Notes: generated from the letters alone by a model not told the origin. Positions 1-9,126 are shown, counted from the stretch's first letter. The stretch: DNA of 64,000 bases from Pectobacterium sp013449375 (GCF_048593165.1 NZ_CP184271.1), one strand, 5' to 3'. Numbers and translations are program-made.

Positions 1-1
1 A

Positions 2-1306
2 CAAGGCGTGCTATTCGATACTGAAACCAGCACCAGCGGCGAAGAACGCTATCACCTCACGCGCGAAGGCGGGCATAGCCACCGTCGAATTCTGCACGCG
101 GCGGATGCAACCGGAAAAGAAGTGGAAAATACGCTGGTGCAGAAAGCGCTATCCCATCCGAATATTCGGATTATGGAACGCTGCAACGCCGTCGATTTGA
201 TTACCTCAAATAAGCTGGGTTTGCCCGGTACACGTCGCATTGTCGGTGCTTATATCTGGAACCGTGAACGTGAGCGTGTCGAATCCTGCCGAGCAAAAAC
301 GGTAGTTTTAGCGACGGGCGGGGCATCCAAAGTTTATCAATACACCACGAATCCCGATATTTCCTCTGGTGATGGCATCGCCATGGCCTGGCGCGCGGGT
401 TGCCGCGTGGCAAATCTGGAATTCAATCAGTTTCACCCGACCTGCCTATTCCACCCACAGGCGCGAAATTTCCTGCTGACGGAAGCGCTGCGCGGTGAAG
501 GCGCATACCTGAAACGCCCTGACGGCACGCGTTTTATGCCCGAGTTCGACGCCAGAGGCGAACTGGCTCCACGCGACGTGGTCGCCCGCGCGATTGACCA
601 TGAGATGAAACGGCTCGGCGCAGACTGCATGTATCTGGATATCAGCCACAAACCCGAAGCGTTCATCAAACAGCACTTCCCGACCATCGATGAAAAGCTA
701 CAGTCTCTCGGCATCGATCTGACGCGTGAACCGATCCCCATCGTCCCTGCGGCACACTACACCTGCGGTGGCGTGATGGTCGATCAACATGGCCGTACCG
801 ATCTTGACGGCCTGTATGCGATTGGCGAAGTCAGCTACACCGGATTGCACGGTGCGAATCGAATGGCGTCCAACTCATTACTGGAGTGTCTGGTTTACGG
901 CTGGTCCGCCGCGGAGGATATCTTGCAGCGCTTACCGCAAATCAAAGCGGTGAAAAAATTACCGGATTGGGATGAAAGCCAGGTCGACAACTCCGACGAA
1001 CAAGTCGTGATCCAGCATAACTGGCACGAGCTGCGCCTGTTTATGTGGGACTACGTTGGGATCGTGCGGACGACTAAGCGACTGGAGCGGGCACAGCGCC
1101 GTATTCATCTGCTTCAGCAGGAAATCAATGAGTATTACGCCCACTTCCGCATTTCCAACAATTTGCTAGAACTGCGTAATCTGGTGCAGGTCGCCGAACT
1201 CATCGTCCGCTGCGCGTTGGAAAGAAAAGAAAGCCGCGGGCTGCATTATACCCTGGATTATCCAGAACAATTCGACGCGCCGACGCCCACCATTTTAGTG
1301 CCATAA
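2..1306 (+). CDS. nadB: L-aspartate oxidase (5' end outside window)
   Basis: Flavoenzyme oxidising L-aspartate to iminoaspartate, the first step of de novo NAD synthesis, acting in the cytoplasm with quinolinate synthase NadA. The frame is open to the left edge, so the FAD-binding N-terminus (about 100 residues) is missing; the first in-frame GTG at 8 is internal. About 434 residues remain. They include the conserved active-site stretches STSGEERYHLTREGGHSHRR and HYTCGGV, and the C-terminal three-helix domain of the succinate dehydrogenase/fumarate reductase flavoprotein family. The match to E. coli NadB is very close. The neighbours trmN and srmB are also its neighbours in E. coli. Confidence 0.97.
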   Translation, partial: QGVLFDTETSTSGEERYHLTREGGHSHRRILHAADATGKEVENTLVQKALSHPNIRIMERCNAVDLITSNKLGLPGTRRIVGAYIWNRERERVESCRAKTVVLATGGASKVYQYTTNPDISSGDGIAMAWRAGCRVANLEFNQFHPTCLFHPQARNFLLTEALRGEGAYLKRPDGTRFMPEFDARGELAPRDVVARAIDHEMKRLGADCMYLDISHKPEAFIKQHFPTIDEKLQSLGIDLTREPIPIVPAAHYTCGGVMVDQHGRTDLDGLYAIGEVSYTGLHGANRMASNSLLECLVYGWSAAEDILQRLPQIKAVKKLPDWDESQVDNSDEQVVIQHNWHELRLFMWDYVGIVRTTKRLERAQRRIHLLQQEINEYYAHFRISNNLLELRNLVQVAELIVRCALERKESRGLHYTLDYPEQFDAPTPTILVP

Positions 1307-1379
1307 TTTATAAAGTTATCGTTTATAGACTCATAGTTTATAGAATCATCGATTCATAGAGAATAAACCGCTCAGCAAA

Positions 1380-1406
1380 GGCAGACGCAGCAACAAGGCG
1401 TCTGCC
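1380..1406. terminator. Hairpin between convergent nadB and trmN
   Basis: A perfect 9-bp stem (GGCAGACGC / GCGTCTGCC) with a 9-nt loop sits between the two convergent stop codons. There is no clear T-run on either side, so it is a weak intrinsic terminator candidate or a 3'-end stabilising hairpin. Confidence 0.4.
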
Positions 1407-1408
1407 AT

Positions 1409-2155
1409 CTACATAAAGAGATAAAAATCTTTTGTTAGCTGTTGGAAAGCCGTCGAGTAACGTCTTTCTGCATCACGAATTGCCAGCGAGGCATTCACAC
1501 ATTCTCTTGCCTGACGAGACAACGCCAGCAAAATGCGGTGCGCGGGTTTATCTTCCTGTTCCGATACGCGAAGCTGCTGGTGAACGAACCAGTTATGCTG
1601 CTGTGCCAGCGGAATAAATTTCTCCGTAACCTGAACGGGCAGCACTACGCAAAAAAGCCCCTCAGGCACCAGCAGTTGATGCGCACAGCGCAACAGGGCG
1701 TCATGAGTTAATAAGGTGGTGTAACGCGCCTGCTCACGCTCAGCCGATCCGCAGGCAATCCCCGGCGGGAAATAAGGCGGATTGCTAATAATCAAGGAAT
1801 AGTCGGCGCGTCGTGTCTCAGCAAACCCCACAATGTCCTCAGCATAGACCGTAATTCTGTCGGCCCATGGCGAAGCGGCAACGTTTTCCTTCGCCTGCTG
1901 ACTCGCTGCACTATCCAGTTCGACGGCATCAATCCGAACATGCGGTTCAGAACGTTGCGCCAGCATCAGCGCGAGCAGACCGGAACCACTGCCGATATCC
2001 AGAATCCGTGTGGCAGAGCACACTGGTGCCCAGGCCCCCAGCAAAATACCGTCGGTTCCTACCTTCATGGCACAGCGATCGTGCGCCACAAAGAATTGCT
2101 TGAAGGTAAATCCATCCCGACGCAATGTCAGTTTATTATCAACCTGATGACTCAT
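1409..2155 (-). CDS. trmN: tRNA1(Val) (adenine(37)-N6)-methyltransferase
   Basis: Predicted to methylate A37 of tRNA-Val(UAC) using S-adenosylmethionine (YfiC/TrmN6 family). The 248-residue protein has the SAM-binding motif LDIGSGSGLLALMLA at about residues 50-64 and the N6-adenine methyltransferase motif NPPYF at about 125-129. Length matches E. coli YfiC (245). The start is an ATG followed by the family-typical RRDGFTFKQFFVAHD. It is convergent with nadB and divergent from srmB, as in E. coli. Its substrate tRNA-Val(UAC) is encoded three times at 8535-8887 in this window. Confidence 0.95.
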   Translation of the reverse strand: MSHQVDNKLTLRRDGFTFKQFFVAHDRCAMKVGTDGILLGAWAPVCSATRILDIGSGSGLLALMLAQRSEPHVRIDAVELDSAASQQAKENVAASPWADRITVYAEDIVGFAETRRADYSLIISNPPYFPPGIACGSAEREQARYTTLLTHDALLRCAHQLLVPEGLFCVVLPVQVTEKFIPLAQQHNWFVHQQLRVSEQEDKPAHRILLALSRQARECVNASLAIRDAERRYSTAFQQLTKDFYLFM

Positions 2156-2289
2156 GAAAATAAGATTCCAAACGCAAACCGCAGTAGCATAGGTGAAACG
2201 TCAGTACAGGAAAAGCGCCGTTGTCTGCTTAAACAGGTGAAGAACCCGGCCAATGCGTCTATAATCGGCGCCCCAAACAGAGGTAGACC

Positions 2290-3615
2290 ATGACTGTAAC
2301 CAATTTTTCCGAGCTCGATCTTGATGAAAGCCTGTTAGACGCCCTGCGTGACATGGGCTACGAACGCCCGACCGCGATTCAGGCTGCGGCAATCCCACCG
2401 GCGATGGAAGGCCGCGACGTACTGGGTTCCGCGCCGACAGGAACCGGTAAAACCGCCGCCTATCTGCTGCCGGTTTTGCAACATCTTATCGATTTTCCTC
2501 GTAAAAAATCAGGCCCGCCTCGTATTCTGATCCTCACGCCAACCCGTGAACTCGCCATGCAGGTAGCCGATCAGGCGCGCGCGTTTGCGGCACACACGCA
2601 TCTGGATGTCGCTACGATCACCGGCGGCGTGGCCTACATGAACCACGCTGAAGTCTTCAGTGAAAATCAGGATATCGTCGTCGCGACAACCGGTCGTCTG
2701 CTGCAATACATCAAAGAAGAGAACTTCGATTGCCGCGCAGTAGAAACGCTGATTCTGGATGAAGCGGACAGAATGCTGGACATGGGCTTCGCTCAGGATA
2801 TTGAACACATCGCCGGGGAAACCCGCTGGCGTAAGCAAACGCTGCTCTTTTCTGCGACGCTGGAAGGGGACGCGATCAAAGATTTCGCTGAGCGTTTGCT
2901 CAACGATCCGGTTGAAATCGAATCCGATCCCTCTCGTCGGGAACGCAAAAAAATTCTGCAATGGTATTACCGCGCCGACGACATCAAACACAAAACCGCC
3001 CTGCTCTGCCATCAGCTCAAACAGCCGGATGTGACGCGTTCTATCGTTTTTGTGCGCAAACGTGAGCGTGTGCATGAGTTGGTTGCCTGGCTGCGTGAAG
3101 TGGGCATTACCGCTTGCTACCTCGAAGGCGAAATGGTGCAGGCCAAGCGTAATGAAGCAATCAAACGCCTGAGCGACGGGCGCGTCAACGTGCTGGTTGC
3201 TACGGACGTTGCAGCACGCGGCATTGATATTAACGATGTCAGCCACGTCTTTAATTTCGATTTACCGCGCACCGCGGACACCTACCTTCATCGTATCGGC
3301 CGCACAGGTCGTGCCGGTCGTAAAGGTTGTGCTATCTCTTTTGTCGAAGCACACGATCACCTGCTACTGGGAAAAATCAGCCGCTACCTGAATGAACCGC
3401 TAAAACCGCGCGTCATTGATGAGCTTCGCCCAGCAACCAAAGCGCCAAGCGCCAAGACCACAGGCAAACCGTCGAAAAAAGTGCTTGCCGCACGCAAAGA
3501 GAAAAAAGCGAAGGAAAAAGAAAAAGTTAAGGTGAAAGTTCGCCATCGCGATAGCAAAAATATCGGTAAGCGTCGTCAGCCAACGCAGAAAGCCGATGAG
3601 CAGTCAGGCGAATAA
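2290..3615 (+). CDS. srmB: ATP-dependent DEAD-box RNA helicase SrmB
   Basis: DEAD-box helicase that assists early 50S ribosomal subunit assembly. The 441-residue protein shows a Q motif near residue 25, Walker A (APTGTGKT) near 45, PTRELA, the DEAD box (LDEADRMLDMGF) near 155, SAT (FSATLE), and HRIGRTGRAGR near 335. A lysine/arginine-rich tail follows, as in E. coli SrmB (444). The start is supported by GAGGT 6 nt upstream of the ATG at 2290. A GC-rich hairpin at 3631 ends the transcript. Confidence 0.97.
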   Translation: MTVTNFSELDLDESLLDALRDMGYERPTAIQAAAIPPAMEGRDVLGSAPTGTGKTAAYLLPVLQHLIDFPRKKSGPPRILILTPTRELAMQVADQARAFAAHTHLDVATITGGVAYMNHAEVFSENQDIVVATTGRLLQYIKEENFDCRAVETLILDEADRMLDMGFAQDIEHIAGETRWRKQTLLFSATLEGDAIKDFAERLLNDPVEIESDPSRRERKKILQWYYRADDIKHKTALLCHQLKQPDVTRSIVFVRKRERVHELVAWLREVGITACYLEGEMVQAKRNEAIKRLSDGRVNVLVATDVAARGIDINDVSHVFNFDLPRTADTYLHRIGRTGRAGRKGCAISFVEAHDHLLLGKISRYLNEPLKPRVIDELRPATKAPSAKTTGKPSKKVLAARKEKKAKEKEKVKVKVRHRDSKNIGKRRQPTQKADEQSGE

Positions 3616-3624
3616 TAGTGATAT

Positions 3625-3650
3625 AAAAAAGGGAGCCTCGGCTCCCTTTC
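3625..3650. terminator. Bidirectional intrinsic terminator, srmB / grcA
   Basis: The stem GGGAGCC-tcg-GGCTCCC has an A-run on its left and TTT on its right, so it can terminate transcripts from both sides. It separates convergent srmB and grcA. Confidence 0.85.
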
Positions 3651-3671
3651 TGCTAATGCTTGGACAACAGC

Positions 3672-4055
3672 TTACAGACTTTCGGTAAACGTACGGGCGA
3701 TAACATCGCGCTGCTGTTCTGGCGTCAGTGAGTTGAAACGCACAGCGTAACCAGATACACGGATGGTCAGCTGTGGATATTTTTCTGGATGCTTAACGGC
3801 ATCTTCCAGCGTCTCACGGCGAAGAACGTTCACGTTCAGGTGCTGACCGCCTTCCACACGCACTTCAGGTTTGATTTCCAGCGGAATTTCACGATATTCG
3901 ATCTGACCCAGATCGCTCACTGGAACGATTTGATCTTCGCTATAACCTGATTTAGCACACACGCAACGCGCCTGTGATTTTTCTTCGTCCAGCAACCAGA
4001 AAGAATTGATCAGCGCGCTGTCGTTAGCCTTGGTGATTTGAATACCCGTAACCAT
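3672..4055 (-). CDS. grcA: Autonomous glycyl radical cofactor GrcA (YfiD)
   Basis: A stand-alone glycyl-radical domain that can replace an oxygen-damaged C-terminus of pyruvate formate-lyase. The protein is 127 residues from the ATG at 4055, as in E. coli. The radical-site motif RVSGYAVRF is near the C-terminus, preceded by EGGQHLNVNVL. I chose the start at 4055 because GGAGG lies just upstream and the family begins MVTGIQITK. A longer in-frame extension to 4112 is not family-like. Two FNR-like sites lie upstream, consistent with induction by low oxygen. Confidence 0.97.
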   Translation of the reverse strand: MVTGIQITKANDSALINSFWLLDEEKSQARCVCAKSGYSEDQIVPVSDLGQIEYREIPLEIKPEVRVEGGQHLNVNVLRRETLEDAVKHPEKYPQLTIRVSGYAVRFNSLTPEQQRDVIARTFTESL

Positions 4056-4168
4056 AATTGCCTCCGTAAAACGGCGTGTTATTGTCTTAGTTAGAACTGA
4101 TTTAGTTAACATCGTTATCGGTAAAAATTGACGAATTTCGTAACGATCGTATAAAACCGTTTGTATCT

Positions 4169-4270
4169 GCCTTCTTATATACCAGCCTGATAGCCGAGCA
4201 TCCTTGACTTAAATCAATTTTAAAACCCCACCAAGCCACCACGCGGAGGCAATTTATTGTTTTATATCAA
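4169..4270 (-). promoter_or_regulatory. Anaerobic grcA promoter with tandem FNR sites
   Basis: Site 1 is TTGAC-TTAA-ATCAA at 4204-4217. Site 2 is TTGTT-TTAT-ATCAA at 4257-4270. Both fit the FNR consensus TTGAT-N4-ATCAA with one mismatch each, and their centres are 53 bp apart. A -10-like TATATA (minus strand, 4181-4176) puts the transcription start near 4169, with site 1 centred at about -41. E. coli yfiD is described as having FNR sites near -40 and -93, the same spacing. The rest of 4056-4425 is AT-rich and shows no gene. Confidence 0.7.
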
Positions 4271-4425
4271 TTTTACCAGAATACCAAACTGCAAATATTT
4301 TTGTAAATTTTCAATTTTTTTTCAAAAAATCCTTTTCGTCCCGAGAAAAACGGTTACGGTTTTACCTCGGCACGATAGATCGGTAAGCTACCCACAACAC
4401 CATTAAACCTGTAAAAGAAGAGTGC

Positions 4426-5115
4426 ATGATGGCGACCTCTCTCACCTGGCATGACGTGCTGGCACAAGAAAAACAGCAGCCTTATTTTATCAATACCCTT
4501 GAATTCGTTGGAAAAGAACGTGCAGCGGGTAAGACTATCTATCCCCCGCAGAAGGATGTTTTCAACGCATTCCGCTTTACCGAACTGCATCAGGTCAAAG
4601 TCGTCATTCTGGGACAGGACCCCTATCACGGCCCGAATCAGGCACACGGGCTGTCATTTTCTGTCCGCCCCGGCGTACCCGCTCCGCCTTCTCTGACCAA
4701 TATTTATAAAGAATTAGCCAGCGACATCCCTGGATTTGAAATTCCACAGCACGGTTTTCTGCAAAGTTGGGCGGAACAAGGCGTTTTACTGCTCAATACC
4801 GTATTAACCGTTGAAGCCGGGCAGGCACATTCGCATGCCAATCTGGGCTGGGAAACGTTTACCGACCGTGTGATTGCGGCACTCAATGAGCAGCGGGAAG
4901 GTCTGGTCTTTCTGCTCTGGGGAGCGCATGCCCAGAAGAAAGGCAATATTATTAACCAACAGCGCCACCATATTCTGAAATCACCGCACCCTTCTCCACT
5001 ATCTGCACACCGCGGTTTCCTCGGCTGCAAACATTTTTCGCAGGCTAACCGGCTTCTCGAGCAGCAAGGGCTGTCGCCAATAGACTGGATGCCAAGGCTC
5101 CCGGAAGAGGCTTAA
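4426..5115 (+). CDS. ung: Uracil-DNA glycosylase
   Basis: Family 1 uracil-DNA glycosylase, removing uracil from DNA to start base excision repair. The 229-residue protein carries the catalytic water-activating motif GQDPYHG near residue 65. The C-terminal HPSPLS motif near 190 supplies the catalytic His in the minor-groove loop. Length equals E. coli Ung. Two adjacent ATGs (4426 and 4429) are both possible starts; the second gives MATSLTWHDV, which resembles the family. It is divergent from grcA, as in E. coli. Confidence 0.97.
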   Translation: MMATSLTWHDVLAQEKQQPYFINTLEFVGKERAAGKTIYPPQKDVFNAFRFTELHQVKVVILGQDPYHGPNQAHGLSFSVRPGVPAPPSLTNIYKELASDIPGFEIPQHGFLQSWAEQGVLLLNTVLTVEAGQAHSHANLGWETFTDRVIAALNEQREGLVFLLWGAHAQKKGNIINQQRHHILKSPHPSPLSAHRGFLGCKHFSQANRLLEQQGLSPIDWMPRLPEEA

Positions 5116-5291
5116 GCGATGACGGTTTGGTTGCCTTCAAAGCACGAGGGCGACCAACGATCCTTTATTAAAGAAACATTCACAAAGAGCCGCTCACACG
5201 CAATCACGACAAACGTATTGAGAAAATTAAGTATGTTGATTGAATCGGAATAAATCGAGAGAACAGGAGAATAAGAAAGGATCAGAGAATT

Positions 5292-5367
<76 letters not shown>

Positions 5368-5414
5368 ACAACGTGTGGAATGTTCGTGATAATCAACCAA
5401 ACAGAGGGAGTGTT

Positions 5415-5490
<76 letters not shown>

Positions 5491-5740
5491 GTATCTTGCA
5501 GTATCACCATAAAAGCGAGAACTGCGTGAACGCGTCGCATAATATGAAACCCGATTAACAGTGTCAACGGCTAAATCCGGTAATCCGATTAACCGCTGAA
5601 AAAGACGCCAAAGGTGAGAAAAAACAGACGACAATTTCGATATGGTCCCATCACAAGCATAATAAAAAGCTGCTAACGATAACGCGATTTATTATCATCA
5701 CTCTACGTTACGCTTCGGCCTTCTACTATAAGCCCATCAC

Positions 5741-6625
5741 ATGCGCTATTTTCCTATGATTGTATTTTCTCTGATGGCCTCTGCGTCTGGTATTTTGCCC
5801 GTTCGGGCACAGCCAACCATTCCTGATATTACCGAACACGCAAAAGCTCAATTTGAGATCAGGCAAGTCGAGATGAAAAGCGACGCGCAACATGCTTATC
5901 GACTTTTTATCGCACTTCCCCGCCAGCCCGCACCAGAAGGTGGCTATCCGGTGCTGTATATGCTGGATGGCAATGCCCAGCTTCCTGTTGCCGTAAACCG
6001 CTATAACGCGAAAAACGGCGCGGCACCGCTGATTGTCGCGGTCGGTTATCCGATCGATAAACCTTACGATGTTCCCGCTCGCACGCGCGACTACACGCCA
6101 CCAACCACCATTACCGACCCAGATTTTTCCGCGGGCGGCGAAGCGGAGGCGTTTTACCAATTCCTGCAATCCACGGTAAAACCGTGGGTTGAAGCAAACT
6201 ACGCCGTCAATAAGCAAAAACAGACGTTGGCTGGACACTCTTTCGGCGGTCTGTTTACGCTCTATACGCTTTTTAACCACACCGAATCTTTCCAGCGTTA
6301 TGTTGCCGCCAGCCCATCTATCTGGTGGGGAAATGGCGTTGTAGTTCCCACCAGAACGCCGCTCCTTTCCACATCACCATTGTCAATTACTGTCACAGCA
6401 GGGGCAAATGAGGATGAACCTGTGAAAACACAGGCGGGTAAACCGGTCGATGAGAAGCGGGCAGAACGACTCAGCCAAAGAAAAATGGTGGAAAGGGCAA
6501 AAACGCTGGTCGCGCAGCTCAACGAACAGGGCACAAAAACTGACTTTATTCTATTCCCCGGTAAAGGACACGGCGACGTGATCCCAGATGCCATCGGCAA
6601 AGCGGTCGCTATCGCTGGCCAATAA
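5741..6625 (+). CDS. Secreted alpha/beta-hydrolase, putative esterase family
   Basis: A 294-residue protein with an N-terminal signal peptide (hydrophobic residues 5-20, likely cut after VRA), so probably periplasmic. It has the putative-esterase fold (the family of Fes, IroE and BesA). The nucleophile elbow GHSFGG is near residue 165, an oxyanion-side VLYMLDGN segment near 70, and the catalytic His in PGKGHGD near 278. IroE-type enzymes cut enterobactin-like siderophore esters. No siderophore genes lie beside it, so the substrate is unknown. It is flanked by tRNA-Ala genes and the candidate RNA before gltX. Confidence 0.8.
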   Translation: MRYFPMIVFSLMASASGILPVRAQPTIPDITEHAKAQFEIRQVEMKSDAQHAYRLFIALPRQPAPEGGYPVLYMLDGNAQLPVAVNRYNAKNGAAPLIVAVGYPIDKPYDVPARTRDYTPPTTITDPDFSAGGEAEAFYQFLQSTVKPWVEANYAVNKQKQTLAGHSFGGLFTLYTLFNHTESFQRYVAASPSIWWGNGVVVPTRTPLLSTSPLSITVTAGANEDEPVKTQAGKPVDEKRAERLSQRKMVERAKTLVAQLNEQGTKTDFILFPGKGHGDVIPDAIGKAVAIAGQ

Positions 6626-6642
6626 TAATCAGATAAAAGAAT

Positions 6643-6791
6643 AAAAAACTGGGCTCTCAAGCCTAATGCTGTTCACTTAAACCTGTATTCAGGGGGAAAC
6701 ACGGTGATGAGGTTCCCGCAGGGATACCTCGCACCGTTGTAGCCCCTAGTATCTCGATCTTTAAACGATCTACATTAGGCTCTATAGCCAG
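6643..6791 (-). ncRNA. Candidate structured small RNA downstream of gltX
   Basis: On the minus strand a ~150-nt element is closed by a long stem: CTGGCT..AGAGCCTAATG (from 6791) pairs with CATTAGGCT..AGAGCCCAG (to 6649), followed by T6. Inside are a GATC/GATC stem and a long rod (AGGGG, ACGGTG, GAGGT, TCCC, loop, and the complementary arms). A CCTG-aata-CAGG hairpin competes with the base of that rod. A TATATAAAA box followed by a GC-rich ACGCCCCC discriminator lies just upstream (6792-6806), suggesting its own start. I do not recognise the family. It could also be an elaborate gltX 3' UTR/terminator. Confidence 0.5.
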
Positions 6792-6827
6792 GGGGCGTTT
6801 TATATAACGCTATTTACGCAACAGCGA

Positions 6828-8243
6828 TTACTGCTGCGCTTCACGCTCAGCGATGAATGCCAGAGCTTTATCAATCCGCGCCAGCGAACGCTGTTGACCA
6901 ATTGCCTGCACCGTCACGTCAACACCTGGAGACTGGCCTGCCCCTGTAACCGCAACGCGCAGCGGCATACCGACTTTACCCATGCCTTGACCCAGTTCAT
7001 CAGCCGTGCCCTGAATGGCGTGATGAATGTTCTCCGCCGTCCAATCGGTAATCGCTGCCAGCTTCTCACGTACCAGCTCAAGCGGTTGACGTGCAACCGG
7101 ACGCAGATGTTTCTTCGCCGCATCGGCATCAAACTCAGCAAAATCTTCATAGAAATAACGGCAAGAGTCCGCCATTTCTTTCAGCGTTTTGCAACGTTCG
7201 CCCAACAGGCCAACCAATTCACTCAACTGCGGCCCGGTACGGGTATCAATTCCAGCTTGCTCAATATGCCATGACAAATGCGTTGCCACGTATTCTGCTG
7301 GCAAATGGTTAATATAGTGATGGTTCAACCATTGCAGCTTCTCAGTATTGAAAGCGCTCGCAGACTTGCTGACGGCGTCCAGCGAGAACAGAGACTTCAT
7401 CTCATCAATAGAGAAGATTTCCTGATCGCCAGATGACCAGCCTAAACGCACCAGATAGTTCAGCAACGCTTCCGGCAGATAGCCGTCATCGCGGTATTGC
7501 ATCACTCCAACCGCACCGTGACGTTTGGACAATTTCTTGCCATCATCGCCCAGAATCATCGACACATGCGCATATTCCGGCACCGGTGCACCCAGCGCTT
7601 TCAGGATGTTGATCTGGCGCGGCGTGTTATTGATATGGTCTTCACCGCGAATAACATGCGTGATTTCCATATCCCAGTCATCGATAACGACACAGAAGTT
7701 GTAGGTTGGTGAGCCGTCGGTGCGACGAATAATCAGATCGTCAAGCTCCTGATTGCTAAATTCGATAGGCCCACGGATACGGTCATTGAAAATGACCGAA
7801 CCATCTTGCGGGTTAAGGAAACGCACGACGTGTGGCTCATCATCAGCATGATGCTCGTGAGAACCACGGCAATGGCCGTCATAACGCGGCTTTTCGCCAT
7901 TTTCCATCTGCTGTTCACGCAGCGCTTCCAGACGCTCTTTAGAGCAGTAGCATTTATATGCCGTTCCGTTTTCCAACATCTGGTCAATAACCGCGTTATA
8001 ACGGTCAAAACGTTTAGTCTGGTAGTACGGGCCTTCATCCCAGTTCAGGCTCAGCCAGTTCATACCATCCATAATGGCATCAATCGCGTCTTGGGTTGAA
8101 CGCTCCAGATCGGTATCTTCAATACGCAGCACGAACTCGCCGTCCTGATGACGGGCAAACAGCCAAGAGTAAAGCGCGGTACGAGCGCCACCGACATGAA
8201 GATAGCCAGTAGGACTAGGGGCAAAACGGGTTTTGATTTTCAT
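6828..8243 (-). CDS. gltX: Glutamyl-tRNA synthetase
   Basis: Class I aminoacyl-tRNA synthetase charging tRNA-Glu. It has 471 residues, the same as E. coli. The HIGH-type signature FAPSPTGYLHVGG is at residues 7-19. A zinc-binding region with CYCSKE and HCRGSH lies near 98-130, and the KMSKS-type loop KLSKRHG is near 237. The C-terminal anticodon-binding helices follow. The ATG at 8243 gives the expected MKIKTRFAPSP start. It is divergent from the tRNA-Val/Lys operon, as in E. coli. Confidence 0.98.
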   Translation of the reverse strand: MKIKTRFAPSPTGYLHVGGARTALYSWLFARHQDGEFVLRIEDTDLERSTQDAIDAIMDGMNWLSLNWDEGPYYQTKRFDRYNAVIDQMLENGTAYKCYCSKERLEALREQQMENGEKPRYDGHCRGSHEHHADDEPHVVRFLNPQDGSVIFNDRIRGPIEFSNQELDDLIIRRTDGSPTYNFCVVIDDWDMEITHVIRGEDHINNTPRQINILKALGAPVPEYAHVSMILGDDGKKLSKRHGAVGVMQYRDDGYLPEALLNYLVRLGWSSGDQEIFSIDEMKSLFSLDAVSKSASAFNTEKLQWLNHHYINHLPAEYVATHLSWHIEQAGIDTRTGPQLSELVGLLGERCKTLKEMADSCRYFYEDFAEFDADAAKKHLRPVARQPLELVREKLAAITDWTAENIHHAIQGTADELGQGMGKVGMPLRVAVTGAGQSPGVDVTVQAIGQQRSLARIDKALAFIAEREAQQ

Positions 8244-8489
8244 TTGGGATTACAGCCTTATTACGCAACGGCTGTCGGCACAGACCGACATAAGCACAGA
8301 GAACAAAAGTGGGCAACATTCTATCACTCTGCTTCGATTCCTCAACGCCGTAACATGCCACCCGTACTTTTATTCTGAAGGAAATAACAAGATAACAGGC
8401 TAAATTGCGCAAGGATGCAGCACAAGCGGCGATAAATACGACACCTTGACTAATTTTGCAACGAACAATCATTTTAGTTTTAAAAAGCG

Positions 8490-8524
8490 TTGACTCACAT
8501 TCAAGGATCCCTATAATGCGACTC
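8490..8524 (+). promoter_or_regulatory. Promoter of the tRNA-Val/Lys operon
   Basis: A near-consensus sigma-70 promoter: TTGACT at 8490-8495, a 16-bp spacer, and TATAAT at 8512-8517. A GC-rich discriminator (GCGACTCC) follows, of the type seen in stringently controlled stable-RNA promoters. It sits 18 bp before the first tRNA-Val. Confidence 0.85.
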
Positions 8525-8534
8525 CACACAGCGG

Positions 8535-8610
8535 GGGTGATTAGCTCAGCTGGGAGAGCACCTCCCTTACAAGGAGGGGGTCGGCGGTTCGATCCCGTCA
8601 TCACCCACCA
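8535..8610 (+). tRNA. tRNA-Val (TAC), copy 1
   Basis: A 76-nt cloverleaf starting GGGTGATTAGCTC with anticodon TAC in CTTACAA and encoded CCA. Arrangement matches valU-valX-valY-lysV of E. coli. Confidence 0.97.
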
Positions 8611-8668
8611 CTCTTTACAAAGTTTATGTAAAAGTGTCTCGCTGTGTAGAGTAAGAAGATTTGAGATT

Positions 8669-8744
8669 GGGTGATTAGCTCAGCTGGGAGAGCACCTCCC
8701 TTACAAGGAGGGGGTCGGCGGTTCGATCCCGTCATCACCCACCA
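8669..8744 (+). tRNA. tRNA-Val (TAC), copy 2
   Basis: Identical to the copy at 8535-8610, separated from it by a 58-bp spacer. Confidence 0.97.
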
Positions 8745-8811
8745 ATCTCATACCAGCTGGTCTTCTTATTAGAAGTTGAAGTAAATCAAGAAGTAAATGT
8801 AGTTCAGAAGT

Positions 8812-8887
8812 GGGTGATTAGCTCAGCTGGGAGAGCACCTCCCTTACAAGGAGGGGGTCGGCGGTTCGATCCCGTCATCACCCACCA
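8812..8887 (+). tRNA. tRNA-Val (TAC), copy 3
   Basis: Identical to the first two copies. Only 7 bp separate it from the following tRNA-Lys. Confidence 0.97.
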
Positions 8888-8894
8888 CTTCTGC

Positions 8895-8970
8895 GGGTCG
8901 TTAGCTCAGTCGGTAGAGCAGTTGACTTTTAATCAATTGGTCGCAGGTTCGAATCCTGCACGACCCACCA
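8895..8970 (+). tRNA. tRNA-Lys (TTT)
   Basis: A 76-nt cloverleaf starting GGGTCGTTAGCTCAG with anticodon TTT in CTTTTAA and encoded CCA. It is the last tRNA of the operon. Its final 18 nt are repeated 174 bp downstream. Confidence 0.97.
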
Positions 8971-9126
8971 CTTCCGCAAAGTGAATCATTTCTAAAGTAA
9001 ATCCATCAAATACTACCTATTGCACGTGTCGTGCAGGTGAGAACCTGCGTTCAGGTTCGAGCCGAGCGAAGCGAGACAACAACGCGACTGCGTTGACCCC
9101 AAAGGGGCGAGGCCAAAGGCCGAGTC
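8953..9126 (+). repeat. 174-bp repeat unit beginning in the tRNA-Lys 3' end (unit 1)
   Basis: The unit begins with the last 18 nt of tRNA-Lys and runs to the next copy of the same 18 nt at 9127. It contains GTCGTGCAGG at 9029-9038, the reverse complement of the tRNA 3' segment, so it can fold back. The organisation resembles the repeats behind E. coli tyrT (rtT RNA), in which each unit also begins with a tRNA 3' end. Confidence 0.8.

Noticed and set aside
1310..1365. Short direct repeats (GTTTATAGA-type) after nadB as a CRISPR-like array
   Set aside because: Repeats are too short, too few and irregular; no spacer structure.
8456..8674. 72-residue plus-strand frame across the first tRNA-Val
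   Set aside because: It is produced by the tRNA sequence and its promoter; no protein-like features.
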